Assembly: GCA_964017045.1 (NCBI GenBank)
Contig: OZ024808.1
Coordinates: 19,709,284-19,773,283 of the forward strand
Source of the DNA: Omphiscola glabra
Taxonomy: Eukaryota; Mollusca; Gastropoda; Lymnaeidae
Length of the DNA: 64,000 nucleotides
Reading direction: 5' to 3'
This document shows positions 11,302 to 24,263 of this stretch, one piece after another; within the stretch, counting starts at the first letter, position 1, and each line of letters starts with the position of its first letter. The notes below the pieces were generated by a model. The model was not told where the DNA came from, ran no database searches, and was given only the letters and a program-made list of their open reading frames with translations. The position numbers were made by a program, and so were the translations under genes.

Positions 11302-14300
11302 ATGGCTTCTACATTACAACTAGCTGGACGTCTTGCTTTAGTTACCGGTATGCACACATTTGGTTACATTTGACGTAAAATAAAATCGTCTTCAATGTTT
11401 TATTCAAAAGCAACTATGAATGTTAAAATTGTTTTTGATAGTAACCCTAAATCTAACGCCCATAAAATATTTAAAGCTTTTATATAATTACTACATTACA
11501 TTAAAAACAATTCAATTCAAACATGAACTTTGAACCTTTTTCTTCCCCCTGTACTTTTACCGGTACTTGTTATTATAAACTGGAAAAGTTAATATTTTAA
11601 AAAAGTAAGGCTTAAACATTTTCATTAAGCGTTACTATTACTATTAGTATAGAATTTTGTCAATCCTGATCTTCAGTAAAATTAATAAGACTAAAGCAAA
11701 GAAATTGTGATGAGTTCAGACTTCAGATTCTTAGTCTTAGTCAATCTAGGTACTTTGACAAAAATTTTCAATATTGTCCTATTGTCATAAATGATATATC
11801 ACATTGAAGGGCTAGCTATAAGCTTTGCAAAAATACCAATTTCATCTTTCTATCTTTTATAGAATTGAAGTTATGAATTTTTTAGTGAATTTTTTAACCC
11901 CCTTCTTTATCTTTGTATTTTACTACAAAAACGTGTGACCGACTTACCAAATTTCTGACTTATTTGCCCAAAACTTTTTTATTTTACAAGATAATGCTAC
12001 CATATTTTCAGGAAAGATTCTCAATGCAATATTAAACACAATGAACAACAAAGCTTTTAAATAACATCAAGACTTTGTATTTTGAAGCAAATTATTTGAG
12101 GGTATGTTAAGCAAAATGTGAACAGAAAAATTGGAAAATCCATTGCTGATAAAAAAAATAATTACCGGTACTTGTTTGTTGAATTTGAACGAATTATAGG
12201 CTTGTGTTCAATTTTAAATCACTTCTTATATTTATAAAAAGGTAAGTAGTCTTTTTTCTCTAAAATCGAATGTAATTATAAATAAAAATTAATCAAAATA
12301 ATGTTTTCTCTACATTCAAACGGGCCTCCTTGGAAGAAATTCCGAGTTCTACAATAGAAAATTTTCTCTTGTATCTGAAATTAGCCTAGAAAAACATCTT
12401 ATCATATTAAATCATAATCCTTAATTTACACTACACAATTTCTTATTTCATTTAAATAATTTAAATTTTCTATTAATTAAAACTTGTTTCTTTTTTATTT
12501 TATTATTATTATTAATTATAATTAGACATTTTTTTTTTCTAATTCTATGTCATGTCATTACAAGTACTTAAGAATAATTTAAAATTTATGATTAAATACC
12601 TTATTTAATTTTAAAATATTACTTAAATTTCTCCTTTAAGTGCATTTGTAGTAACAGAATAGTATTGGTTCATTAAGTGTAATAATAATTAAGCTTAAAT
12701 TAGCAAGTAGACTTAGACTACGACACCGACACCGGTAGTTCTCGCATTTCTATTATTTTAATTAAAAAGCAAGTTCCCATCAGTTTAATATTCATAATTT
12801 CAATTTATTTGTATTATCTTATCCAATTCTATGATTTTTTAAAGTATGTTTTATATATTTACTTAGATTTATTCAGATGTTTAAAGATTACAAAAGGATT
12901 AAACTATTATTAAATGTTATTTAGAGCCGCGTCTATCAGCCGGTGAAGACAAAAAATCGGTCGCCATTTTTTTTTCTCCCGGTGATGCAGGTTGACCATT
13001 TTCTGTGGAGTGCTGTAACATTCAATTGAGCTAGGATAATTGACTATTTCAAAGTTATTAGCAATCCAAATTAGATGATACACATGAGTCTTTGGGTTTC
13101 AATCATGTATGAATGCTCCAAAGAAGTATTTAAGACATTTATAGCTTACCGAGAGTCAAAAAGTGGCTCAGAAAAAAAAACGGGGGTTCCCCTCATTGGG
13201 TAAATTGTATGAGCGTCACCGGGAGACAAACAGTAAACGTAATCGATGACAAAATGAAGTTATAATTAGTAAACTGTGACGTAAAACACATAAATCCGAG
13301 GTCACCGTAAAGGCGACTATTAAATGGCCACAAAAGTTTTTCCGTAATTTTTCGAGTGCGCAGAAGCGATGCGCGAGTGACTTTCAAAATACCTAGTCAA
13401 TCTTTTAGTTTAGTAATTAATCTTAGTCTGAGTTACATCTCAAGACACTCCACAATCAGTCTCAATGAGTAGCCTAATTCAGAGTATCCCTGTATATTCT
13501 ATATAATAAATATAATATCAATCAATAAATTCCATATTATTATAATAGAGGGATAGTAGGCCTATAAGTATAAGGCAAGGGGACTGCAAATGAGGTTATT
13601 ACTTCCCTTGTTATCATTCATACTGGGGAGTACAAAGAACGTACAAAGATGGCTGCTCACATGGCAAAAACAGCATTTGAGACCTGGCGAGTTGAAGAAA
13701 TTAAGAAATTTTTACGGAAATTGCATCAGCACTCCTCTTGGACTTGGAACTTTGCTTGTAACTCTCTGCTGATCAGCCATCATGCTTTTAGTTGTGTAAC
13801 GTGCTTTCAGTTGTGTAACGAATACTAGCGATGTACGTATCTGAGACATTTGTCTAATTTCTAGGCGAAAAAGATTAACAAGGGCAAAAACCCCTGCTTT
13901 TTCAGACCGTTGCAGTGGCCTATAGCCTATAGAAACCAAAATAAAATATACATAATAATATTTTAACCCTTTCTTTCATTACCCTTTCATTTGAAAGTGG
14001 GTGATCGTCATCGGTAGCAAAAGGGTTAAATGGCCAGTGTTGGGCAGGATGATAAGAGCTGCTCTTAAGTTAACTAAGTTTAAGCCTAAAAGTTAAAACA
14101 ATACATTGTTTAAAGTTGCTGGATAGTCTTCTTTTATTTCAAATATTTTGTAGATAAAATAAGATTCTTTTATTGATCCAAATCAGGGGGGGGTCACCAA
14201 ACTTTTTTCACGGCGACCGCATAACTGAAAAAAAAAAGAGGAGGGCGGGCCAGATAATCATTCTGTACAATAGTGACAATACTTGTAAGCTAGAATGAAA

Positions 14301-17300
14301 GCTCTTGGCTCTAGGAAAAAAGACGAAAAACTAAGTTTAGTATTCCATGTTAATCATGGGTGAATGGCGTGTAAAAAATCAAAGAAAACAAACATAATTA
14401 TTTATTTACTAAAAAAGTTAGCAAAGAAGGCGACGCTAGCAAAAAGATAGTTACTTCAGACCTAGTGCGCACATATTCGAATCTCACAAACTAAGCAGCA
14501 AAAAAGGTTAGTGAGATTTGTGAAACTGACGTTTGGCTTTCAAGATATCATCAGTGTTTGGTTTGGAATTGCTGCTTCCAATCAAAACAATTGTTTTCAA
14601 ATGTTCATCAATCCTTCTCACTCACATACTTTATTTTTTTTAACTGTTTGCTCACAGACATAAGTTGTTTCATGCATGCTGCAAACAGATGCCAACTCTT
14701 CCGTTATCAGTGAAAGTCCAAATTGACAACACAAATAAACACGAGCAGTAGACTCATCCAGTGGCAGAGAATACCGCAGCAAGTTCCTAGCTTTCTCATA
14801 TATGTAGCTCTTTGTTCTCTTCAAGTTCTTCTAGACAATATTTTAAAATTAAAAATTATAAATTAAGGTGCAAAGCAGCCAGGAGGTCTCTTCACGTGTG
14901 AAGATCTCCTCCTAGTATTAACATAAACATAAAATTTAAATTGTATCACAAAGGCCGGAACCGGCCTGCGGGCCATAGTTTGGTGACCCCTGATCCAAAT
15001 GAATGGAAATGTTTTTTGATTAATAAATAGTACATATTCATTTTCAACACATAAATGAATACCACGACAAAATTGTATGATTAAAATAATTTAAACACAA
15101 GATATCTGAAGTATTTCTCTAGCTTAAAATCAGCCATCATATACCAAAAAACTTTCAACATCCAACCAAGTGGATGATGGCCTTGAAAGTTCTAAAATGA
15201 ATTAAAACCATTATATTTTATAAATGGTGCAAAAGATATGGATGATATGACTGTTTTTTAAGGAGTTTAAATTATTTGGATAATTTAAACAGGTGGTGGA
15301 AGTGGAATCGGTAGAGCTGTTTGCTCTATTCTCGCAAGAGAAGGTGCAAAGGTGGCTGTTGTTGATTTAAAAAAGTCAACTGCACAAGAAACAGTTTTAT
15401 CTCTTTCACAATGTAAGTTTTCTTTACCTGAAACTACATAGTTTTAAAATGTTTGTAATGGTTATTATAAAGTATAAGAGAGGCTGTTGGAAATAGTGTC
15501 ATTTGCATACTTGAAATCATGCGGTTATGAAAAACTAATAAAAGCTTTTTAAACTTCAGTTTTTCCTGTATTGTTATGGCGACCCTTAATATATATTTAT
15601 CTATATCAATCATCCTAGCTGATTTGAATATCAATTTTTTTATTTTTTCAGGACTCCTTGTTAAAATATATCCATATTTTGAAAACTAGTGTAATAACTT
15701 TAAAAAACTAATGAGAGGCAATAAGGAACAAATTAATCTCCATTGATGTCAAATCGTGATATTAATGAAGAATATATGTTCCATAAGTTCCATAGCTTTT
15801 AAATTCCCCCCTGTGATATGAATTTACCTGTTACTGTTACATCTCTTGAAAAAACATTCAGTAATATGACCTGTTATGTAATGAAAACACTCAAACAAAA
15901 CACCAGCATCTCCTAATTGTTTATCATTCATGTATCTTCTGGGCCAACCATGCAGCATCTCAACATGAATCATTTGAAACTAACGTGTCTTCATTGTCAG
16001 AGGTGACGAAACTTTTACAACAAGTAGAAGAAAAATTTAAGACTGCTCCTTCAATAGCCATCCATGCAGCTGGCATCACCAAAGATAACTTTCTTCTAAA
16101 GCTGGATGAACAAAGCTTTGATGACGTCATTAATGTTAACCTGAAAGTAAGTCCAAGCTACTGAGCTGGTAATTATAAGACATTCATGAGTTAGTTACTC
16201 TTTAGATCATCAATATAAAAAAATGTTACATCTATCTCTAATTATTCATTAATTCAAATAAGTACCTCTTTAACTATATTTTTTGAAAATATGTTTCTTT
16301 TTATAATTACCGATATAGGGAACATTCCTAATAAATCAAGCTGTCGGTAGAGCCATGCAGAAAGCTAAGATTGAAAATGGGTCGATTGTGAATATTTCAA
16401 GTATTGTTGGAAAGGTAGGTAAAAGAATATTTTGCACCGTTGAGCAAAATGGCCTTGTTTAAATATTATTATTATTATTTGTTGTTTTATATTGTGCGGT
16501 ACCCCAGCCTAGGGCTAGGCTCATCGCGCTGTACATAAAAATATTAGAAAAAGAGACATAATCGTGACAATAACATAAAATACATATATGTAATAAAGAA
16601 CAGATGTATAAAGACAAAACAAAAACTAATGCATATTCACCTCATCCACACCAGAACTTTTACATGACAAGCCATGGGCGGCGGCCAGCAGCAGCGTTTA
16701 TCGGTCAGATGTGGGGAATCAGTCAGGGTAGTAGAGTTTAAAGAGATGTGTTTTGAGTGCAGTTTTGAAGGCTGTGATAGTTGATATATTGCGGATGTGT
16801 AGTGGAAGAGAATTCCATTGTTTGGGGGCACAGTAAGAGAAAGATCTTTCACCGTATGTTTTTGTGCGAATCTTGGGGACAGAAAGAATACGCCCGTCTA
16901 CGGAGGAGCGAAGCTGTCGAAGGGGTGAATAGACAGAGAGAAGTTTGGTTAGATAGGAAGCGCAGGAATTCGAGAAAAAGTTGTGGCAGAGAACAGAGAG
17001 TTTATAGTCAATCCGTGCTTGTACAGGTAGCCAATGAAGTGAATGAAGTAGTGGTGTGAGGTGATCATGTTTTTTTGCCTTTAAAACTAGCCTAGCAGCT
17101 GAGTTTTGAACCTTTTGTAGTTTTTCTAAGAAGTGTTTTATAATTATAACACTTGCCAATTTTGATACAGATTTATATTTTTAGAAAAATGTTCTAGAAA
17201 AATGTCATCTCATTTAGTTTTACTGCTTCTTTTATCATTAGGAGCATTTTCACAACCTAAATATTGCATCACTCTTTATATTTTCTGTTTTCTAGTGATA

Positions 17301-18925
17301 ATGGATAGATGAGCCATCACAGACATCAACTATAATTGAGTCTAGTTATTAGCTAGTACTAATACAGCATATATAAGTATAAGACCTACTTGAAGTTGAA
17401 GCTCTTTGTGAGATTTTCAGACTAGTAAATAGGAAATATATTATAATTCTAATAAAGAAAAGTGAAAAGATACAGGTATCAAATAACTTAACTGTTTTCC
17501 TCCATTTACAGAATGGCAATGTTGGCCAGGCAAATTATGCAGCATCTAAAGCAGGAGTGATAGGGCTAACAAAAACTGCTGCAAAGGAACTTGCAAGGTT
17601 AAGATTAAGAGTATAAATGTGTTTCCATATTTATTCATTTTCTGTTTGTCACGTTTTAAATATTTTTGTATAAGTAAGATCAATTTAACGAATGTTATTC
17701 AAATTCAAGACAAAACATTTAAATCTTCCTTTTTTTCCCCCCTGGTTTTCAATACCACTGACCATTGCAAAATGCAGCTTCTTATACTTACAGATTTTAA
17801 AGCCAAGGAACATAGATTCTGAAAAAATATAACTATAAAAACACCCAACATAACGTCTTAAAGCTCAAAATTTTTTTTAACTACGTTTGCTTTATTCAAC
17901 ACAGCAATGTGCACATATTCTTCTTCTATATTTTGAGGGCCCTCGATCAATGTATTTTATCATTCTGGCTCCTATTCCTCTCATTAGACATCCAATAAAA
18001 CATATTCATGATATTTCTCCCCTACACAAAGGTACAACATACGAGTGAATGCTGTACTACCTGGGTTCATCATCACCCCAATGACTGGCACAGTGCCTGA
18101 CCATGTAATGCAGATGATCAAAGCAATGATTCCTTTACAGAGATTTGGTCAACCAGAAGGTGTTTTGTTTTTAAATTGTAATGTCATTTTTATCTTAATA
18201 TTAATTTTTATTAAATAGTTTCATTCACAAATCAGAAAGTAAAAAGGCTGTCTGAGATTATTTTAATTTTATCTCATCAAACTATATTTTATATTTTGAT
18301 TTACTTCAGACTACTTTGTTCAATTATATTTTGGGAAAAAAAACATACATTAGATGAGACACTTAATGAACTTGTTATTTTAATTTGGTAAAGTGTAATT
18401 ATAGTTGATAAAAAAGACATTTATTCATTCTAAATTATAAAATATATTCCCTATCCCATTTATCAATTGTAATGGATGTTAGTATTAGTTAGTCATAGTC
18501 TGTTCCATAATGTTATTCTAATGAATAGAATGAAAAATAATAAATAATAATGGATTCCCTCAGAGGTGGCAGAGGTGTGTGCCTTCCTTGCCTCTCCACG
18601 CAGCAGCTACATTACAGGTCAAGCCATCGAAGTCACAGGTCTGTAGCAGTTAATTTTTGAATGATAAATAAGTTTATTAAATGTAGCTTATCTAAAGATT
18701 TCATATAATTTAAGCCTGGATTGACACACAAGCAGTGATGTAGACACAATTTACATGAGGCTATTAGCGTAGAATTAATTGTAAAAAGTGTTAATTATTA
18801 TAATCCTTGAGATCTTTTTTTACAAATGGACAAAAATGTTTTTCCAAAAAAAGTTATCAAAATTCTTTTTATCCACGCATATTTTTTTTTACATGATTTT
18901 TTTTCCAGGTGGGCTAAATTTTTAG
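11302..18925 (+). CDS. HSD17B8: Estradiol 17-beta-dehydrogenase 8 / 3-oxoacyl-ACP reductase alpha subunit
   Basis: Coding exons are 11302-11347, 15293-15412, 15956-16146, 16319-16414, 17512-17597, 18032-18159, 18564-18638 and 18909-18925 (TAG); phases join throughout, giving 252 aa (human protein 261). It is a classical short-chain dehydrogenase: TGGGSGIGR (residues 15-23) binds the dinucleotide, D40 after beta-2 favours NAD(H), HAAGIT (92-97) replaces NNAG, and VNLKG follows. The catalytic set is N117, S147, Y160 and K164 (YAASK). The C-terminus [14 protein letters not shown] matches the family ending. In animals the protein pairs with CBR4 as the mitochondrial 3-oxoacyl-ACP reductase of type II fatty acid synthesis. 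ATG at 11302 (acaaccATGG) fits the family N-terminus MAS; an in-frame ATG at 11287 would add five residues. If the last intron were retained, the protein would end two codons after VT (GL then stop). Confidence 0.95.
14184..14992. mobile_element. hAT transposon with perfect 8-bp target duplication, in HSD17B8 intron 1
   Basis: The left end is CAGGGGGGGGTCACCAAACT and the right end, read inverted, is CAGGGGTCACCAAACTATGG. The 8-bp duplication ATCCAAAT occurs at 14176-14183 and 14993-15000. The right terminus contains the 'ccggcctgcgggcc' block common near hAT ends. It is 809 bp long and carries a transposase remnant (next entry). Confidence 0.9.
14618..14824 (-). pseudogene. hAT transposase remnant
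   Basis: An open segment on the minus strand contains [19 protein letters not shown], resembling the F-S-L-A-L-D-E-S-T block of ZBED/SCAND3-type hAT transposases. Only about 70 codons are open and the rest of the enzyme is missing, so it is non-functional. It lies inside the 809-bp hAT element. Confidence 0.55.
16455..17159 (-). mobile_element. 5'-truncated LINE (CR1/L2-like 3' end) in HSD17B8 intron 4
   Basis: The minus strand encodes the C-terminal part of a non-LTR retrotransposon reverse-transcriptase protein: [26 protein letters not shown], then [20 protein letters not shown] and [12 protein letters not shown]. The 3' untranslated part contains the 'agcgcgatgagcc' block and ends in an (ATT)n microsatellite (about 16463-16480 on plus), typical of CR1/L2-type tails. 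The frame is intact for 146 codons, which suggests a fairly young insertion, but it lacks the endonuclease and catalytic RT domains. Confidence 0.85.
17917..17981. repeat. Dispersed repeat fragment, shared with 34919 and 35013
   Basis: The block 'ttttgagggccctcgatcaa' then 'tcattctggctcctat' recurs at about 34935-34985 and 35030-35080 in this window. It is a short interspersed repeat of unknown class. Confidence 0.6.
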
Positions 18926-19858
18926 AAACAGCTCCAACTTCAAAGTTTAAATTCACCAAGTGCAAAAATTTATTTTCTTATATTTACTTCTTATTTTATA
19001 CATTATAATTATAATGGATAATTTTAAAACTGATATGGCTGTTTTTCAAGCTCGTTGATTTACTGGTATTTAGATATTTCCAGGTCTTACACTTACATTT
19101 TCCCCATAAGATTTGTTTGTAATTTTCACAATTATTTATATACCTGACATTTTCCCCATAAGCTTTGTTTGTAATTTTCACAATTATTTATATACCGGTA
19201 CCATGGCACCGTTTTCCTGGAGATAAAAAACAACTGGATGAGATTTTTATGGGTACCGCACTGATTCAGTGAAACCTTGCTGTATTGTAGCACACAAAAA
19301 AAAAAATAATTCAATGGGTTGGTTTTAATGCTGGGTTATTTAAAATTATTTTGTGGTCAAAGAGGTCAGTTTGGACTACTTTTGTGATTGTGTTGTATTA
19401 AAAAATATTTTTTCAGGCAATTTAAAAATAAAACATTTTCATGTGCAAATTAATATATGAATTCCTAGGAGCCATGCTATAGCACCGTAATGTCAGAAAT
19501 TTTGTTAAAGCAAACATAGTGGGATTTCATTGTACATAGCTCATAATATTTATCATTCTATGCACTTAGTAGTTATTGACATTTCATCTATGCCCAACTT
19601 GATCATTGTTACTTTTTAAATATCTTGATCACTTCATCGGAGTTGTTGGACATACAGCTGCAATATTTTTTGTTATTTACAAATAAATTGTTTTGTAATA
19701 TTTTCTTTTTTTTTTTTTTTTGTTGCAATTACTTTAATCAAAGAATTATTCTATTGATGATTTGCAATAGAGATGATTTTTAACGTATGTTCAAAATATT
19801 TTAAAATCAAGAAAGAAATAGTTTTGAAAAAATACGTCTGTGATAATTACCTTGTTGT
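18926..19858. other. 3' flank of HSD17B8; one 52-bp tandem duplication
   Basis: This is AT-rich sequence probably including the HSD17B8 3' UTR; AATAAA-type signals occur near 19428 and 19682. A 52-bp unit beginning 'acattttccccataag' is duplicated at 19095 and 19147. No gene was seen. Confidence 0.55.
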
Positions 19859-20040
19859 TTAACCCACAAACTGTCGTCTGCCAATTTTCTCTTCCTGTTC
19901 TGTGTCGGCATATAAAACTACTTCCTTTTATTAATAAACGAACTTCTGCCATTTTGCTCTTCTGTGTACTTTTTTTAAACTTTAGTTAGTTTTTACAACC
20001 ATCTTTATCAAGCAAATTTGTGTAAGTAGATTTTAGCAAA

Positions 20041-20474
20041 ATGGATGAGGCCATAGCTGTACCATCTGGCTTCAGACCTGTTTACTCTTACGATTTTGGC
20101 GTACAATGTACGAATTTGATATGTATACATTATTTATACTGTATGTTTATTTTTTACTATTAAGATAATGTATTGAACGATTTTGTGATGATGATGTACG
20201 ATTTTAAGAGTTTGAGGGTAAACAGGTCTGTGGCTTACAAAATAAATCAGTTAGGAATCTTTTTGATAACTTTTTAGTTAATGAATGAAGTGATTCGGGA
20301 GATGATTTTCCAATCACACACGAAGACAATGATAATTCCGATTATTTTTCTAGTCGGTCCGAAAGTGAAAATTCGGACTCTGGGGCTTCAGACCTAGAAC
20401 GAGTAGGCATTGCCCCAACAACAGGACTCGTTCAAAACTATGTTGCAGATGATTGTGTACCAAGACGAAAATAA
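20041..20474 (+). pseudogene. N-terminal remnant of a piggyBac transposase-like ORF
   Basis: A start context tagcaaaATGG opens MDEAIAVPSG and is interrupted after 10 codons by the 158-bp insertion at 20073-20230. Beyond the insertion the frame has a stop (TGA) and then an acidic, Ser/Asp-rich stretch including DNSDYFSSRSESENSDSG, ending at PRRK and TAA. Acidic N-termini are usual for piggyBac transposases; the DDD catalytic domain is absent. The identity rests on its position inside the TTAA-flanked element more than on sequence. Confidence 0.5.
20073..20230. mobile_element. 158-bp MITE with 6-bp target duplication, copy 1 (nested)
   Basis: The ends are CAGACCTGTTTAC and GTAAACAGGTCTG, flanked by TGGCTT at 20067-20072 and 20231-20236. 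It sits inside the piggyBac remnant. The same element recurs at 32114-32268, also with a 6-bp duplication. There is no coding capacity. Confidence 0.9.
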
Positions 20475-20973
20475 TTGGAAGTCGTTCTATATGTTTTCTT
20501 ATATTTCATTTTATGGATTACATTTTTATATAGCAGCTTTTTAAATTTTATCTGTTTCTTGCTATTTAGTTATGTTTATATTGTTTATGTCGTGCTTTGT
20601 TACTTGAACGTAATTATATGTAACAGAATTTTTTTTAAAATCTATTAATAACTAAAACATATATAAATAATACATTTTCTGAAAGATAAATAAAAATGCT
20701 ATCATATATAAACATTATAATGACATGCCTTTAAAAAATTGTAGTTTGAGGTACAGGTACTTGAAAATCAAACTTTTCATTATTTTCTTGGTCACTCCAG
20801 ACTCCAATGTCACGGTCACAGAGAATAGTATTAAATAGTATAAAATATCATTAAAAAATAGCCAATATGATTCCCCACTCTAAGTTCAATAAATATATAC
20901 TTTATGGGGTCCAGCTATAGTATTTGCATTTGAAAATCACAGTACAGAATAATATGGACAGTTCATGGGTTAA

Positions 20974-22210
20974 AGATTAAATAATTTTAAATTATTATAC
21001 CAGTATTTCAAAGAAAGTTATAATACAAATTTTTGTTTATAACACTACAATATGATTTGAAGTGCCATCACTTGTTGCCAGAATCAATTTATGCAATATG
21101 GTGTGAAAAGATTATTCTAAGCCTTACATTTGTAATTATTCAAATTCAATTGTCCTATTTTCAACAGGTCTTCTAAAAATTAGATTTTTAAAGAAATGTT
21201 ATTTAGTTTGAAAATTTTCATAAATTTATTAGCATAGATATAGAATCTATTCCATAGTACTGTCACTATGCTATTCCCAAATGTTCTAGTGCTATGACTA
21301 TTTTGGAAATCCCTTCATAAAAGCTAACCATATGTAATCATCACATTTCCAAATTGCACTTTATTATGAATTGCCCTATTATATTTTTAAAACACTTTTT
21401 TTATTCTTCATTATTAAGTGATCTTATAAAACGCATCACGGGTCCCGAATTAAAACATTGTCAGAACATTCTCCTCTTACAGACTTTATTTTAAGGGTCA
21501 TTCCTAGTTGTAACTTAAACAGATGATTGATTACACATTATATTTAATTGTTGAAGATTTTTTTAAGGCAAATAAAAATGCAACATATTTTATATTGCAA
21601 TAAATGTGTTGGTTTAGCTTTACTTGTTTTTCGATGATAGAATATTCAAAATTATTTTTTTTTAAATCTTGGAGCTGCTTCAATATATAGAAATAATTTA
21701 TTCTCTGCCCTCCACTTAGGGAACACTTAGAATTGTCCCTGCATTTTAAAACTATTTCTAGCTTTGAATTATTCCTAGTGATGTATAGTGTCCTACAATT
21801 TTGGCATTGTCATTTTTGTGGATGGTCAAACATAGACAACCATGACATTATTTACCATAAGATTTGTTATGAAGAGATTGAACATCCAGTCTAAACTATT
21901 TGAAAAAAATGTGTTCTCTCTCAATAAATTTAATCAAATTATCTAAATGAAGACATTTCATGTACCTGGTGGGAATAAGCCACCTAAAACAATAAAATTA
22001 TTTGGAGTGGAAAATATCGGACATAAATTATCTAAATACTTATAAAACAATTAAGAAGAAAGTCCAAGTTGAAATGCTTTTAATTCACAGTATCAATTGG
22101 AAAGAATCCATTAGTAAAACAGTACTTGTGATGGACAGAGTCAATGAGTCTGTAATGAATGATCAAGATCTTGGCGAGGTGAAAGAGAAGAGAGAGACTT
22201 AACTATAATA
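20974..22210. other. Intergenic, AT-rich, nothing recognised
   Basis: There is no exon-like sequence, no clear inverted-repeat ends and only short non-conserved open frames. Confidence 0.6.
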
Positions 22211-22370
22211 CAATGCTTCTCAAACTTTTATTAATCAAAGAACACACTGATGATACTGACAGCATAGCAAATCACAACCCCCAGAATTAAAGTAGGATGT
22301 ATGGATAACATTATGCTACATGAAGATTTTATCATGGCACCTTGAGTATACCCGAGTTTGAGAAGCACTG
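22211..22370. mobile_element. Small hAT-like MITE
   Basis: The ends CAATGCTTCTCAAACTTTT and GAGTTTGAGAAGCACTG are inverted; this CAGTGCTTCTCAAAC-type terminus is common among hAT MITEs. The flanking 8-mers do not match, so the insertion is old or one end is imperfect. Confidence 0.65.
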
Positions 22371-24263
22371 GTTTAAATATTTTTTTTTAGAAAGTGATTA
22401 ATGAAATAACTTTTAAAAGCTTTGGACAACCCACTCAATCAAACCCAAAAAAATGCATTTAAATCTAATTTGACTTTGAGATTCCTGCTAACAATATTTC
22501 AACCATCAGTGATTTAGCACCAATTTTAAAGATTCATCAGAATCTGTGACTCCCACTACTTTTCTTCACATTTTCAGTAACAAAGGTAGCAGACATATAC
22601 TTTTTTTTATATTAAAAAAAGTCTAGGAGACACTGATCCAAAGCATGCATTTTATAGACCACACATTTAATGCAATAGCACACCCAAGACAATGCTAATT
22701 ATTAGCCAACTATGATGACAAAGGTATGGATGAATGTTATCAATATACACTAGTAGTTATTATTCTAAATGTTCGCAGGATATATTCAATACTTTCAAAA
22801 CTTAGTTTTTAAAGACCTTTTCACTTCTCAATTAACACAATCATCAGATGAGTTGGATTCTCGCTTTTCACTAAATCACTTTATCCCTCTTTCATAAACT
22901 CACTTAAAAGTGGCATCTCTGTATATTTTTTGAATGTCAGTTATTTAAAAATTAGCCATGCCTAACTTGCATCACAGTTAAAACTAATCAATATGTATAT
23001 ATTTACAACTTAATGTTATGTCCATGTGGTTTTAATATAAAATAAGTAAAACATATGACATGGAATACAAGATGTAAACATTGATAACTTTATAAACACA
23101 ATTGTTATCTGAACAGAATGACACTCAAAGCTCAAGAAAAATGTTTCAACAGTGAACAGTGGCATACTCTGAAAAGGCACCCATGTATTTTGTTTTTAAC
23201 ATGCTAACAAGTCAACACTACTACCGGTAATATCTTGGTGCATTTTCTCGAATATGAACAAATAAAATTCTATTTATATTTAAGACCCACATATGTGTTT
23301 TCTAACTTTATAATAAAAGTCACATTTCATTTTTGAATCTCGCATCATTTTCCTGATGTAATGCTTACTTGCATTAGTTATAATCAAGTCAGGATATTTT
23401 AGCAGCGGAGAGTAAATATGAAAAGACATATTCCGATTACCAAATATTTAAATGTGCCATAAAAGATAAAATGAAACAAAATACCTCCAACTAGTTTTTT
23501 AACCGCCTGTTTATCTATCTTGAAGTGAATTTTCCTTCAAACAGTACACAGAACTGAAGCACATGTAATTAACAGCTACCAATCTTGCAGAGTTAACAAA
23601 AACCAAATGAGAAATTAACATAACAAAAGCTCTAAGTATTTTGAACAAATGCATTCTTTGGGTGGCTATTTATTATTCTTTAAATAAAAAAATCACCATC
23701 TGTGATGAAACTTAAAAATCAAGTGCTAAATAACCAATAGTTTTAACTTTATAGAGAGTAATTTTTTTTCATAATGGATGACATATACTTATTAAGCATA
23801 TGTTTAATTTTTGTTTTGTCTTATAATTGTCAAATACTGGGGGTTGTCCTTTAAGAAAGATCAAAGCATTATAAAGTGTGTTAATAATACACCCAGAGTA
23901 AAAAAAAGTTTCCAATAAACAAATGGGAAAATGTAAAACACAAAGTCAAAGCTTTACTTCAGCTGCATTTTATCATCACAGTAATCATAATTCTTGCATG
24001 TGATTTGTGAAGTGCCACAGATACAATGAATCCTACCTTTTTTATTTAAAAAAATGAAGTAAAAAATTTAAACATTACTGAAATAAGTTAAAGTTAACCC
24101 TTTCTTGCAATTTAAAAATAAAAAGATAACCACGCCCTTGAAGTATGCATGTGGGTAAAGTGAACCCAACATTGACTGGTACTGATATTCCATAATGGAT
24201 AGGGATGCAAATAGCATACAGTTTTTGTGGAGGGGGGTGGTATCAAAAGTTCCGACTGCATGT
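22371..24263. other. Intergenic, 3' flank of EDF1
   Basis: This is AT-rich non-coding sequence downstream of EDF1 on the minus strand, presumably including its 3' UTR. I see no repeat or coding signal that I can support. Confidence 0.55.

Larger units (their letters stand above)
19863..20969 (+). mobile_element. Internally deleted piggyBac element (TTAA target)
   Basis: TTAA lies directly outside both ends (19859-19862 and 20970-20973). The ends are 13-bp inverted repeats, CCCACAAACTGTC and (inverted) CCCATGAACTGTC, with two mismatches. TTAA duplication plus CCC termini are diagnostic of piggyBac. The element is 1107 bp, including a 158-bp inserted element, and retains only the N-terminal, acidic end of a transposase-like frame. 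Confidence 0.85.
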
